Shown here: positions 45,633-57,683 of the stretch, one piece after another
Layout of the letters: the number at the start of each line of letters is the position of its first letter
Numbering within the stretch: position 1 is the stretch's first letter
Source: Pleurostoma richardsiae
Lineage: Eukaryota; Ascomycota; Sordariomycetes; Calosphaeriales; Pleurostomataceae
Direction: 5' to 3'
Length of the DNA: 64,000 nucleotides
NCBI GenBank assembly: GCA_030052745.1
Contig: JANBVO010000002.1
Location: forward strand, 868,001 to 932,000
The notes under the pieces: generated by a model
Databases searched by the model: none
The model's input: the letters and a program-made list of their open reading frames with translations, nothing else
Told to the model about the DNA's origin: nothing
Translations under genes and position numbers: made by a program

Positions 45633-46427
45633 GCTCACGTACCATCGTCTCCAGTCTACGTTGGAGTGTTTGGGATAGCAAGTCTTTATTTAGTGTATAT
45701 GAATGTTCACCAGGCTGTTGGCCTGTAAAGCAAATCATTGTTCAGAAAGATCCTCTGGCTTAGTGGTATTGGACATGTACCGACTTGGACTGAGTGTGCC
45801 ATGGACCTGATAGCTTGATTACTACTTGGTTCCCGGATGCGCTCCTTTGAAAGTAAACAGGTTTGATTCCAGAGGTAGGGAATCATATTTCTTAAATAGG
45901 GAGCGGCGGTACCTAGAGCTAGACGTCAGTTACGAAAAGACCAGCTAGGAGCCTAGGATTTGATAACCCGAGACGAAACTTAAAGCGATTTCTTTGTTAG
46001 CATCAATGGCCTCAGTCTCTCGGCCCAACCTATATTATAGTGATGCTAGGAGACGAGGAATCGACCTACCTGGAAATACAACGTACCCGTACACGTGTTA
46101 TGTATACAGAGGAGCTCGACTTCTAAAGAATCTCGACGACATTTGACCTTAACATCGGAATTTGCGACTTCTCTGGCAGTCATGTAATCATCACGTGACA
46201 ATCGTTAACTCTTCTGTGCTCCGAGTATGTATCAATTCAGTTCGGCTTAAAAGCAGGCTAACATTTATATTTCGCCGTCAGGAAACTGACTACCTAACTC
46301 GCCAGCGGCGCTTCGATATCAATCTTACATATCTACATTACTGTGGGACCCATTGCAATCTACCTAAGACAAATCTTGAACCCGAATTCAGTCCGTTACG
46401 AAGGGCTTTTGGGGCCAAGGCGCAGTC
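45633..46427. other. Intergenic stretch
   Basis: About 800 AT-rich bases between the esterase and the HET-domain gene. It contains a possible degraded Pol III element, listed separately. No protein gene is visible. Confidence 0.45.
45752..45875 (+). other. Possible degraded tRNA/SINE-like Pol III element
   Basis: An A-box-like TGGCTTAGTGG (45756-45766) and a B-box-like GGTTTGATTCC (45860-45870) are enclosed by complementary 7-mers CCTCTGG (45752-45758) and CCAGAGG (45869-45875). A proper cloverleaf does not form, because the T-stem fails, and no T-run terminator follows closely. At best it is a remnant. Confidence 0.25.
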
Positions 46428-48845
46428 ATGGACCTCAGCCCCCAGGATATAGATGTCGCAAGCACCGTCGTGGCCAAGGGTAAAGAGATACAGCCTCGAG
46501 CCCCAAACCCTCGGCTCTGCCAACAATGCCAACTTTGGGATGACTTTTGGTCCTGGCCGTTCGAGAGGCAATCCTACGTCTCCTTGGAGGAACTGTCGCA
46601 GAACTCGCATTGCATAATATGCCAAGCTGTTAAAATGGTTTGCGACACTCGAACTAGGGAATCGGAGTCCCTGCGGAATATCCCGCGATCACGGATCCTC
46701 ATTCGCAATAATGGCCCATACTTTCTAGACAAAGGTCCTGCTTGGGGGAGTCCTGAGCCCTACCGAAAAACTCGGCATCGAATTCACGGGTCGGATTCGG
46801 CAAAACTCATCACCAACCTGCTCATCCAGTTAGATGTTACCGTACAATCCGATGATTCTGAACCACTGCGAAATCTCTCCAGAGAAGAGCCAATGCTTGT
46901 CCTCACTCCCCTATTTCGTCTTCACTGCACAAGAGGCGATCTGTCGCATTTGGTTGGTATCGAACCTTGGGAGGTTGTATACTTCGAAGTTTCACTCTTG
47001 AGAAGATGGATCAGTGGATGCGAGAGTGTTCATGGATGCAACTGCCTTGGAGATGGCCAGGCTCGTGAGTAGTCCGCTCTTAGCACTATATGGAACAAGG
47101 ATAGGATGCTTAACTCTACCGCGAACAGCCGACTTACCTTCAGACTTTCGAGTCATCAACGTCCGTTCTATGAGTATTTTGAAGCCTCTAAACCCACTGC
47201 GGTTTGTGGCTTTGAGTTATATGTGGCAGGACAGCGGGGAAAACCAACATGTTCAGCTCGAGTTGGGGAATTTGAGAAAGCTGGAGGTCCCCGGCGGTGT
47301 TGATAACATTCACTTGCCCTGTATTATCTCGGATACCATTTCTCTTTGCAGAGATCTGGGAGAGGAATATCTTTGGGTCGACCGGCTTTGTATCATCCAG
47401 GATGACCCGGAATCGAAACATGGTCAGATCCAGTCCATGGACGAGATATACCGCTCAGCCACCTTTACCATAATAGCAGCCCTCAACAGCCGAAATGGGG
47501 CGGGACTACCAGGCTTCCGCGACCGGCCCAGACGATCTTCTATTTGGAGTCCCCCGCGCGACGGGGAAGTGGAAGGCCGAGGGATCAGACCAAATGCTAT
47601 GGGGGCTATTGTGAACCCTTCTCTGTGGAATAAAAGGGGTTGGACTTTCCAAGAGCGTGTGCTTTCCAGACGGCGTCTGTTCGTTACGGAATTCCAGACG
47701 ATGTTCGAATGCTCACAAGGGCGGGCGAGCGAAGAGCTTACATATTACCCTCAACGCCCTTTCGAATCGTACCAGTCCGGAGAAGCCGGTGTAGATGAAC
47801 TGGAATACCGAAATATCCCTGGATTTGAAAGATCGAGTGAATTTGACAGCGTGTACAACCTAACCAAGGGCATGTCGCTGGTGGATTATTTCCACTGGGT
47901 CGAGGACTACACGGCGCGGCAATTATCCTTTGGTTCTGATATACTCAATGCCTTCGCTGGTGCTGGAAACGCGCTTGGAAAAGCCCTCGGGTCACCTTTG
48001 CTCTTCGGTCTTCTCGAGAAATACATACCTCAAACACTGATGTGGAGTTGCTTCGGCCTGGCAGAGAGGAGGGCGGAAACGCCGTGGATTCCCTCCTGGA
48101 GCTGGGCGTCGTCGACCACCCCGGCGGATTATTTTTGGATTAACGGAAACTCTGCTTTCGAAGAGGATATCATACAAGTTGCGAGCCTAGTTTTCTTTAT
48201 TTTCAGGATCCCAATCTAGGTCTCCGGAAACTCGATATCGAAGAACGGTGGATACATCGTGTGATATCCATCAAAGATATTGATGGTATGAGCGAAGTTC
48301 CGGAGCTGGAGGCCCAGAAGTATGTTCCGTCAGCTCGCAGATCAAACAGTACCTGGCACGAATGCCCTCACAACCCGTGGCAAACACTGGCCTATTCAAC
48401 CCTGGACCCTGATGCTTCCGATGCGAGTGCAGGCCTACCTGGCTCGCTGATTTTTAACACGACGGTGGCGTCCCTGAAGCTAGAACGAGATACCCGGGAC
48501 ATATACCAAGAGAAAGACTTCGCAGAGCGGGACGTCGCAATATGCAACCAAAACGGGGAGTTGGTGGGATGGCTGAACAAGATGGGTCCCGACTGGATCG
48601 ATGAGTGCCAGGACAGCGACAAGACGTATGACTTCATTGTCATATGTGGTGGTCTGGTGGACTGGAGAGCCAGGAAGACAGCCGCGCAGTACTTGAGGAA
48701 TTTTGACTCGTGGCGTTTGCATGTCATGCTCATCGAAAGGTCACCGTTCAAGTCGTGCGTCGCTTGCCGCGTCGACGTCGGATATGTCTTTGCGCACAAA
48801 TGGAGGGACTGCAATCCCCGATGGGAGACGATTGTCCTTTGCTAG
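46428..48845 (+). CDS. HET-domain (heterokaryon incompatibility) protein, frame interrupted near its C-terminal third
   Basis: Exon 1 is 46428-47064; exon 2 starts at 47129 (C|CC junction, in frame). A Cys-rich N-terminus (CQQCQLW, HCIICQ) precedes a HET domain from about residue 235: FVALSYMWQDSGE, IISDTISLCRDLGEEYLWVDRLCIIQDDPE, MDEIYRSATFTIIAALN, RGWTFQERVLSRRRLFVTE. After PSWSWASS the frame meets a stop at 48217-48219. The homologous-looking continuation (DPNLGLRKLDIEERW to 48845) is in another frame beginning at 48207. Joining them by GT-AG would need a 29-nt intron (48178-48206), below the usual fungal minimum. So it is either a micro-intron, a frameshifted allele or a sequence error. 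If joined, it has about 774 residues. HET proteins trigger cell death on non-self fusion. Confidence 0.85.
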
Positions 48846-49833
48846 AGGAATATGGATAGCATCGAAGATATCTATATCTATGTAGGTCCGAAATAGCGAG
48901 ATTCAGGATTCTATCCGCGTGACCGTCTTTAAGTAATTATTAGCATCTTTCATCCTGACTCAATCTGCAATAGCTAGGTAATTAATCCCCTAATAAATAG
49001 GTAATGCTTCATAAAGCAAGCAGTTCTGTCCCTTCCCTAACCCTTATGCATGCTGAACAATTGATGATAGGGGCCGAGGTCTAGGACTGGTAGCCTAATC
49101 GAGGTCTCTCAGTTTCTAAATTGGGCGGTATCTGTACAACTGGTTTTAGGTGGTATGAAAAGATAGGATAGTCCAGACGTATGAGTAGCCTTGAAACGGA
49201 ACTATATCATGACCAGGCGCAGGCCTAATCAAGGCCGAGCGACGGTTGAAGACTGAGCCGACTTTGAGCTGGGGGCGCAGAGGTACCAAAAGAGTTTGCC
49301 AAAAGTCCGTCAGGATTGGTATGTGAATATCGTGGTACCATGAGACGAAACTCAAGCGACATTTAAGCCAGTATCGGTGGCACCTTTTACAGCCACTTCA
49401 GGATTCGGATCAGTTTTTGATCCTTCCTGCCCCGGCGGGTTCCTCAGATTACATCAGTTTTGCTCATCTTTCCCCTTAATCAACGCCCCAGTGGCTCTTG
49501 ATCCCATTCCTAAGCCCGCCGACGACCCCCGAAGTCACTCTTGCCACCTTGTTCCACTCCTGCGAAAGATTAGCAACTTTAAATGAACGACGCCTTGGAA
49601 ACTCCTTCCGAAGCCCTCTTAATCCTAATCCTAAGAGACTCCTTTGGCATTAACTGGAAAGCTGACACTGTCGCGTCGGAGCTAATTAATTGGCTAGTGA
49701 TGTTACAATTCATTCTCGTCCGTTACCACAGCCCCAGTTCTGGCTAGTGGTACCGCACTTCCCCAGGTATCTCTACGTTTCGCTGACTAGAACTAGGTGA
49801 TCTATAGATATGTGTGCTTGTGCCTTTAGATGA
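48846..49833. other. Convergent intergenic gap, AT-rich
   Basis: About 990 bases between the HET gene and the alpha/beta hydrolase gene. It is AT-rich near 48930-49000. No motif-bearing frame was found. Confidence 0.45.
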
Positions 49834-51238
49834 TTATGCCGTCGTTGTAATGTCGTGTAGTGCCCTTGGTAACGCGCCGTACTGCGGGTCACAGAGAGTC
49901 TCGTGATCTGTCTCCGCAACGGTGTCGCTCCGATACTTCAAGCTGCTCTGCTCGCCACAGAAGTCCTTGAAACACTTGTCAAAGTACTCCGCACCTTTCT
50001 TGCCAATCATAGCGTCTGTCTCTGCCCAGAAAACAGTTATGCAAAGATTCGGCCCTTCCAAAGGTGGTGGGTTTGCGCCTGACTCTCCACTATTGTGTTG
50101 GGGGAAGTGCTGGGTTATCCGCGCTTCTAGCTCACCAGGACACTTCGCATAATCGTCACATACTCTCCAGGATCCAGCTCGAGGCTTCTTCAGCGACAGA
50201 AGGGCTTCGCCATTGGCCCCGGACGTGTTCTCTTTCCAGATACGTCGCATCATCTCATTTGAACGCGCAGCTACATCTGCGGCTGGCACTCCTTGAAATT
50301 CACGGCAGAGATCATCCCGTTCGTGTTTCGGCCTGTCTGCTTGGCCACTCGAGGTTGTCTCCGGGGATGAGGAGGGTAGCACGCCCGAGGCAGAAGTGAG
50401 AACAGAACCGGAAAAGTTGAATAACGGAGCAGCGACCTGGTTGACGAACGATAGGACAGAGTTGAAGTGGTTGATAAGTGGTGATGGTAGCATAGAAGAA
50501 ACTGCCATCAACTTGACTTCAGATTGTTGAGGGTGTACCCAGGGTGAGAAAAGGTGTATAGTTGGGTTGGAGGGCAGCAGAATCTCTGGAAACGCATAGA
50601 TGGTGTTGAGCGCGTAGATAACGCCGCAGCTGTGGGAGAATATCGAGACGTGCTCGACGTTCAACTCCTTCATCAGCACAGGCACGGTCTCGAGCCAGAC
50701 AGCGATGCGCTGCGATACATCTACATCGGTTGAGCCACCCATACCTGGCCTTTGGAGCTCTTCACGTTAGTTTAATCCTTCCGAATAGAAATAATTGAAA
50801 TTATCGGGAACTCCATTCAACTCAGACTATCATCTTGTATGTACTAAGATCGACGAAAGGAGAGGTAGAGACAAATAGTAGAGAACAGCGAAGGCCAGGT
50901 CTCGCTCACCTATCAACAACAACAAATCTGAGGCCGAGCTTCTCGCAGAGAAAGTCGCCAAGCGTGGCGAGGTATCGGGTTCCCATCATGCCCCCAATGA
51001 AAAGAACGGTGTGCGCCGAGTTGCTTTGCGCCCCGGCAACGGCGTATGTCACCGTGAGAAGGCCATGGTCGTCCGTGGCGGGTACTGTCAGGCGACAATG
51101 GAACCGAGATTGGTCCAGGTATGCGGCAGCTTCGGCGGCGCGCTGGGAAGGCTGCGGGGCCGGAGATGCTTCGGACGTGGAAGCTACGAGTGTGTCGGGC
51201 GCCAGCGCGCTGCCCTGCGTCGCGATACTATTATCCAT
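49834..51238 (-). CDS. Alpha/beta hydrolase-fold protein
   Basis: About 414 residues in two exons, 51238-50910 and 50749-49834. The start is the ATG of MDNSIATQG; the frame upstream has only a non-ATG start. The junction GAT AG|G CCA gives VVVDRPGMGGSTDV, the oxyanion-side loop of the fold after the strand HTVLFIGGMMGTRY. The nucleophile elbow is IFSHSCGVIYAL (Ser in S-H-S-C-G, a variant of GxSxG). A candidate acid is in VFWAETDAMIG, and the catalytic His is in AETDHETLCDP. A 60-residue Ser-rich insert lies in the lid region. There is no signal peptide. Substrate unknown; the group includes fungal lipase-like and esterase-like proteins. Confidence 0.85.
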
Positions 51239-51697
51239 CTCTTGGACACTATGTCTCACTAAACGAGGATGATGGGTGTGATGGATGTGCTTGCGTGTAC
51301 AAATGAAGAGCGTCTGTTACGAGAAATTCGGAGGCGAAGTTAGGCGGAGTAGAGTACGGATGTCGGCGACAAAAGAATCCGCGCAGCGCCTTAATCATTC
51401 ACTAGACCGAACAGGGCGGTTCACTGATACAGGAGAGAAGCCCCCTGATTACTCCTTGCGGAATTGCTGAGCTCGGTATGCCGAACAAGACAGACTCACA
51501 TACAAATCTCTCACGGCCTGCCAAGATTACCCACTGTAAGTTTGATAAGGTTCGAGCGGAAGCAAAAAATATTGGTGATGGCCACGACAGTAGATCAAGA
51601 CAGGGACAATGCTTCACGTTTGCCGGCAAGGGGCTCCAAGACATTGTCACGGTTTGGAAACGTACACCAGTTTACTTGAATAGGCATGTTGGATCTC
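51239..51697. other. Short intergenic stretch
   Basis: The stretch lies upstream of the hydrolase gene and downstream of the amidase gene. Nothing was recognised. Confidence 0.4.
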
Positions 51698-53794
51698 TTA
51701 GTCGACTGGGTACGCCACCACGCCGGGCATCACTTCGACAAGCAACCCCTTGGCAGCGAGGCGGTCGATCAGCTCGAAAAGGACCAGATCACACCCCTTC
51801 GCGACGCCAAAGGTGACCGTCACCGGCTGCCACTCTATCCGCTGGGTGAAGGGGCTGAAGTACTCGACCTGGCCAATGGGCACTACAACCTCCGGAACGC
51901 CCGCGTAGTTGGCATACAAGCCGTCGTACCAGCCCACGACGAGAGTAGCCGTGTGAGGCGTCACCTTCACTGTGCTCGGGGGCGTGTGGTAGGTGTGCGC
52001 GAAGATGTACTCGCTGCACGTCTCCAAGTTTGCCGGGAGCACTTCGGAATTGTAGAAATCCGCGAAGGCGACTCTACGCCTTTGGGACTCCGGGTAGCGT
52101 GCTCTCGTCGTGGCGTTCTGCCCGTCCGCCCACGACACGTTCACTGGCGGGTCGACAGGCGGGAACGCCCCCTCACGCCCGGGGATCTTCCCATAGGCCT
52201 CGGCCAGGGGCGCGCCGATCTCGTCCCACCCCTGCACGCTGTTCTGGTCCGCGTACACATGTGACATGAAAGCGACTTGCGCCTGCGGCGGGTCTGTCCT
52301 GCTGACGTTGGCGTCGAGGAACGCCTGCGTCATGTTGATGGACGTGGTCTCGAGACCCAGCGCCGCCGACACGTTGGCGAAGAACGCCTCGACCAGGGCC
52401 TTGGCTGCTGGCTGCGTCAGGTTGGTAGGCTGGTCGGCATAGCGGAGCATCTTCGTCGGGAGCGTCGCGGGTAATGGCGTGAATGGCTTGCCCTCGGCCC
52501 AGACGCTCCCAACGCGGGTGAAGATCTCGGGAGAACGGGCCATGAATCCGGGAGTGTCCTGCTCAGCAATCGCGACGAGGATGCCCGTCAGGTTGAAGAT
52601 CCCATGCGTGGGCTTATACCCGTAGAATCCGCCGAAGCGAGCGGGGAACCGCACACTGCCACCCGTGTCAGTGCCTAGGGCGAAGTCGACCCAGTCATAA
52701 GCGGCGACAGCAGCGCCGGACCCGCTGCTACTCCCGCCGGTGGTCTGGTAGCCGTCGCCGCGCGGGCTCCAGGGATCCTGGTAATCGACCTCCATTCCGT
52801 TGTTTGGCGTACCCAGGGCGAAGGCGATGGTCTTGGTTTTGCCGATGAGCTGCGCACCGGCATCGAGGCATAGCTGGACAGTCTCCACGGTATAGTTCTG
52901 ATATCCGTAGGTCTCGTAGTACGCCCGGCTGCCGCCCGAGGTCTTGAGGCCTTTGATGTGATAGATGTCCTTCACAGCAAAGCGAAGACCTGCCAATGGC
53001 CCAGCTCCGGCATCAGTTGAGCCTAGCTTAGTGGGCACAATGATGTTGGGCAACCGAGCACCCGGCAGGGAGACCTGCATCTGCTGATGCTTGCTCGACT
53101 CAGTGGCGTCGGGGATGGAGCCTTCCATGAATGCTGAAGAGGACGAAGTCAGTCATGGTTGACATTAAATCTGCAATCTTGACTTACCCTCGTAGTCATC
53201 TGCATGCAGAGCATATACTGGAGTCATTCCGAAGCCGGCACCCTCACAGTCTGGTAAGGTGGCCACGTACGGTCCATTGCTGAGCTCGCAGTTGGAGACG
53301 ACGCCGAACAAGGAAGAGCTTCCGGGTAAAGAAAGCCCCTCAAAGCTAAAAGACGTAGACACGAACGACGTCGTAACGCCATATTTCTCCATGAACTCGC
53401 TAAAGGAAGAGTTTACAGGGACTGAAGTCGATGACCCAGAATACTGAATGAAGAGGCAATCGAGAAACTGCTCAGCGCTCCAGACGTCGTCTGCTGCGTA
53501 GCCGGCAATGACATCCTCGATAACGGAAGCCGTGAGGGCGGTGACGGAAGAGTCCAAGGTAACAACCGTGCAGCCGAGATAACCGCCGGAAGGGAGCTCA
53601 CGACGGTTGAGAGACGACGAGACGACCCCAGCAGGACTCTGGAATTGATATACTGAGGATTCGAGATGCACTGGTGCCCAGAAGTCGGTACCGTTGTACT
53701 TCCAAGTGGGAGCCTGCAGGGCGGGCTCTATGAGAACCGCGCGTGCTGATAGGCAGAGGGAGGAGACCAACGAGAGAGCAATTAGAGACACCAT
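51698..53794 (-). CDS. Secreted amidase-signature enzyme with N-terminal extension
   Basis: About 680 residues in two exons, 53794-53188 and 53133-51698. A signal peptide (to about residue 19) is followed by a 190-residue region without recognised motifs, rich in Ser and beta-type residues. The amidase-signature domain then begins near residue 229. Its Ser-cisSer-Lys triad is visible: Lys257 in FAVKDIYH, the cis-Ser in TTGGSSSGSGAA and the nucleophile Ser in GTDTGGSVRFPA. Many Asn-x-Ser/Thr sites fit secretion. Such enzymes hydrolyse amides; the substrate is unknown. A similar N-terminal plus amidase layout is, from memory, common in ascomycetes. Confidence 0.9.
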
Positions 53795-55903
53795 CTTGGA
53801 TATCGTCCCGAGGATCTGGTACAGCTATCTCTTAGTCTAAGCGAAGGGGGCCAGACACTGCCGTCTATTCGTGGGAGTGCCGCACTATTATACAATCTGA
53901 CCATGTGCCATGCAATGCACACTAGCTTCTGGTCAAGAGCCACTGCAGCCCATGGGTCGATACCATCGCCGGTCACCGGAGTCTTGGGATCGATGGCTTT
54001 ATCAGTTGCAGAGTGCGCCAGGGTCGGCTGCGGATTCCCGACCCGTCGGCCCAGGTTGCTTTCAGTGTCGGATCGGGTCGCTGCCTTCCTATCTCCAAGC
54101 AGTCGGGTCCATGCCAAGGCAATAGACCCCCGGCCTAGCCTCAGGCGACTTAGACACAGCTTGATAAGCCAAGAGCCCAGTTATGGCTAACCACTGGCGG
54201 CTCCACTGTCACGCGGTAACTTCTTTATATCCGGCCGGATATCCAACCGAAATCGTGTGCATGAGTTGTTGAAAGACATCGATCTGCAGGTTCAAGATTT
54301 CCTTCTTGGTTTCTACCGTGCCACGGATTCTCCGAGGCCTTTGCCTTGTCATGGATCTTGTGGGACTAAGTTGGCTCTAATCCGAATCCTACATCGGGCC
54401 TACATAACATTAACATGTTATATATGGGATTTGATAGCCGTATAGGACATGAAAGTAAGCTTCACCCTGACGAAGTCTTTCCAGCCGAGTCGTTCTTCAT
54501 CCACCTGTGTCGTTGGTTCTGGTCAAGAGGTTCAAGAATCTTCGGCACTGCTTATAGAGCAGAACTCAATGTAAAGGCCATAGCACCAAATCGTTCTGGC
54601 CAAATTAAGTACTGAGTGGATGTGTACCATCAGCCCGGGCGTCTAGCATGTAGTCCAAAAGGCTAAAAGACCTTGGCGGTATACTGGCTTGACTTCTTCG
54701 TGGCTCCGTCCCTTTAACGATAATGGGGTGGGAGCATTGCCAATAGCGCCAGAGAACTCCGCCGGTGCTTCTGTTCACAAGTATTTCATACTGGCCACTT
54801 CCCGTTCGTTCCCAGACTACAGGTAGTCGCTAATCTGGCTCGCCAATTGTCTCTGTTGGAGGTTCACGTTGCTAGTCTACGTAATTTCTGGACGGCCGCG
54901 AAAGAAGTCCAGATGACCATGTAAACCTTGCATGAGGTTCGATTTAGAATGACGGGCTGTTGCTGACCTATCTGTCAATAGCGCAGCATATCGACGCGAC
55001 AATGGATGCGCACGATATGAGATCTTTCTTAGTGCTACAGCATAAATGAACATCCATCAGTCTCAGGGTGGAGGCTTCCTGTTATCCGACTAACCGATTG
55101 ACGAGATTACTCAGTCCTTCCGAACCGGTAATATTCCATCAATTCAATAACTCGGTGATTATGTGGATTGATCACCTCGTGCAGAAGATGAACACTTGTA
55201 TATGTACCCTATGCTGGTGGCTAGGGAAGGCAGCAGAAACCAACATCTAGGTAGTGTATCTGGAAAGACGCATTGCAGCTTTCCCCATCCGGGGCAGTCA
55301 TGCGTGCAAAAGGGAAACTTCATATAGCTCCTTCTGGGAGTGTGACGGGAAGCTCGCAGTACTTCTTTGTCGAGCCGCAATCGTGGCTCTAATAGCCCAG
55401 ACGTGATTCTATGCCTCATTGTCCACGGAGGGGGGTTCGCGGATAGATATTAGACCGCCGGAGCAACATTGCGGGAGGATGCAAGCCTGAACGCGTCACC
55501 GCCTCGCAGTCCGAACTGGATGCAGCCAAACGCCGTAAGCGAGGCGCAGCCCGGAAACTGAGCGTTCCGGGAGAGACCCACAATTGCCGGCGCTGCATGC
55601 CCGAATCGGGATTTCGGCGATGAGGGGGGCCAGACATGAGCGGACGGGCCAGTGGGGCGCCAGGCAAAACGCACATGAAACAACGCCGTGACACAGGAGA
55701 GGAGTTGAATAGCAATAAGTTGCTGGCCTCCCCCGAGCGAGAGTGAAGTTCGGATGAAAACATTCGCATCTATTTCCATTTTCACTGGCAATTGTAACTG
55801 AACGTCAGGAACAGCAGCATCTCTCTGCCTGAATCTGTCTTTGCCCCGCATCCTCGACTTACACGATTGGGCCACCCCGAAGCCTCACATCAACGGATCC
55901 GAC
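53795..55903. other. Long divergent intergenic region
   Basis: About 2.1 kb between the amidase (-) and oxysterol-binding protein (+) genes. The open frames are short and have no motif. I see no transposon remnant, but diverged repeats cannot be excluded by eye. Confidence 0.45.
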
Positions 55904-57150
55904 ATGGACGCCTCGATATCATCCAGGTTGAGAGACCTTGTGAAGGTATGGTGACTTATCAGCTTGACGGAAAGTCTTGTTTGAGGTGCTAGGACTGACA
56001 CCTCTGCGATGCCCAGTTCCTCTCCTCTGTTAAAGGTGACCTCTCCAACGTCACCGCTCCGCCATCCTTCCTCGCCCCCTCCTCCGTCGTCGAAGTCGGC
56101 CACTGCTGGGCCCAACGCCCCGAAGTCTTCGCAGCACCCGCCCTCGAACCATGTCCCGAGAAGCGAAGTCTGCTTGTGTTGCGGCTGGTCCTAATCGCTC
56201 TTCGGAGCCAGCTCTACATTGCGGGCTCGCCAGCCGTCAGTATCAAGAAGCCGCTCAACGCGTTCCTGGGGGAGCTGTTCCTGGCTTCCTGGACGCACCC
56301 CGAGTGCGGGTCCACGACCAGGCTTGCCGCGGAGCAGGTTAGCCATCACCCGCCGGTCACGGCGATGCACATCGCGGACGAGAAGAACGGCGTGCGGGCG
56401 GACGGGTACGCGCGGGTGGAGATGACTGGAGTCAACATCCGGCAGATCGGACACGCGGTGTTGCACGTCGACCGGTTTGACGAGGACTACCTGATCCCGC
56501 TGCCGGACGTCAGGGTCTGCGGGTTCCTCTCCGGGCGGCTGTACCCCGAGGTGCAGGGAACGTACAAGATCATATCGAGCACGGGATACGTGTCCGAGAT
56601 ACGATTCTCCGGTGCGGGCTTCACAGGCGGGAAGAAGAACGGGTTCGAAGCCCGGACGTACCGGAGGGACGACCCGAAGAAGAGGAGCATATACGAGGCA
56701 TCGGGCTCCTGGAGTGAGGGCTGGACGGTGCGGGACGCACGGTCAGGGGAGGTGCTGGAGAGGTACGACTGCGACGCGGAGGAGAACGAGCCGGCTCCAA
56801 TGAGCATCAGGCCGCACAGAGAGCAGGATCCATGGGAGTCGCGGAAGGCCTGGGCCGGGGTGATAAGCGGAATTGAGGGCGGCGATTTCCGGCAGGTCAT
56901 CGAAGAGAAGTCGCGGCTGGAGCAGGCGCAGCGGGACATGAGGGCTTGCGAAGCGGCGAGGGGTCACAAATGGAAGCCGCTGCTGTTCGACAGCGGAGCT
57001 GCGCGGGAGCACCACGTGTTTCACAGGCTGGTGAATGGGACAGACTGGAAACTCAGCGAGGAGAAGACGAAGGGGGTCTGGAGGATCGATAAGGCCAGAT
57101 TGGACAGCTTACAGGGCCCGTTCAGAGGTGACTTGACGCCGCTCGGTTGA
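55904..57150 (+). CDS. Oxysterol-binding protein, Kes1/Osh4-like
   Basis: Cytosolic lipid-transfer protein of about 391 residues in two exons, 55904-55945 and 56017-57150. It consists only of the lipid-binding ORD, without PH, ankyrin or FFAT segments, like yeast Osh4/Kes1. The family fingerprint EQVSHHPP is at about residues 119-126, preceded by KKPLNAFLGELFLASW. A short N-terminal amphipathic stretch (SSRLRDLVKFLSSVKGDLS) resembles the lid. Osh4 exchanges sterol for PI4P between ER and Golgi membranes; the same activity is expected here by family. Confidence 0.94.
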
Positions 57151-57683
57151 GCTTCTGCAGAGTGCTCTCATCGCTCGCCCGTTTAGACTAGAGAATCAGC
57201 GTCAGATAGTTCTAATGAAGTAATGACTCCGTCCATCTACGCTGTTAGCACATCCCTCGTCTTTGCGGACGTGCTGTTTCGGGATTGGCGCCGTTTGTGT
57301 CGCGTACAGTTGAGCCGCGTGAGCTTTATTCCTCTGATTACCTACCGTCAACCACTTGACAGACCCTGGATGCATAACGTTCACAACGCAGCAGGGGCTA
57401 ATCCTACACAGCTTTGAGAAACAAATTAGATGTCTAATAAGTACCTAGTCTGGGATCGCGTCTCGTCTCTTTACCGTGACTGTCAGACGAGGGTTAGGGT
57501 ATGACATAAGCCACAGTAATTTCCCTATCGACCAGCAGGATCGAGAGCTGACAGATCTTCTTGGATGCAGCTTTAAGGAGCAATTGTGTCCCTCTTGCTG
57601 TCTCCATGAATTGACGGCGGATACCGGCGGTCGCAATGACCATAGTTCCAACTCGGTAGCCTTTTGCGCCATCAGCGTCCGAC
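57151..57683. other. Intergenic stretch, promoter of the ankyrin-CorA gene
   Basis: About 530 bases between two plus-strand genes. No gene is supported. Confidence 0.4.

Noticed and set aside
51239-51259. Upstream extension of the alpha/beta hydrolase
   Set aside because: The apparent start is GTG; the first ATG in frame is at 51238.
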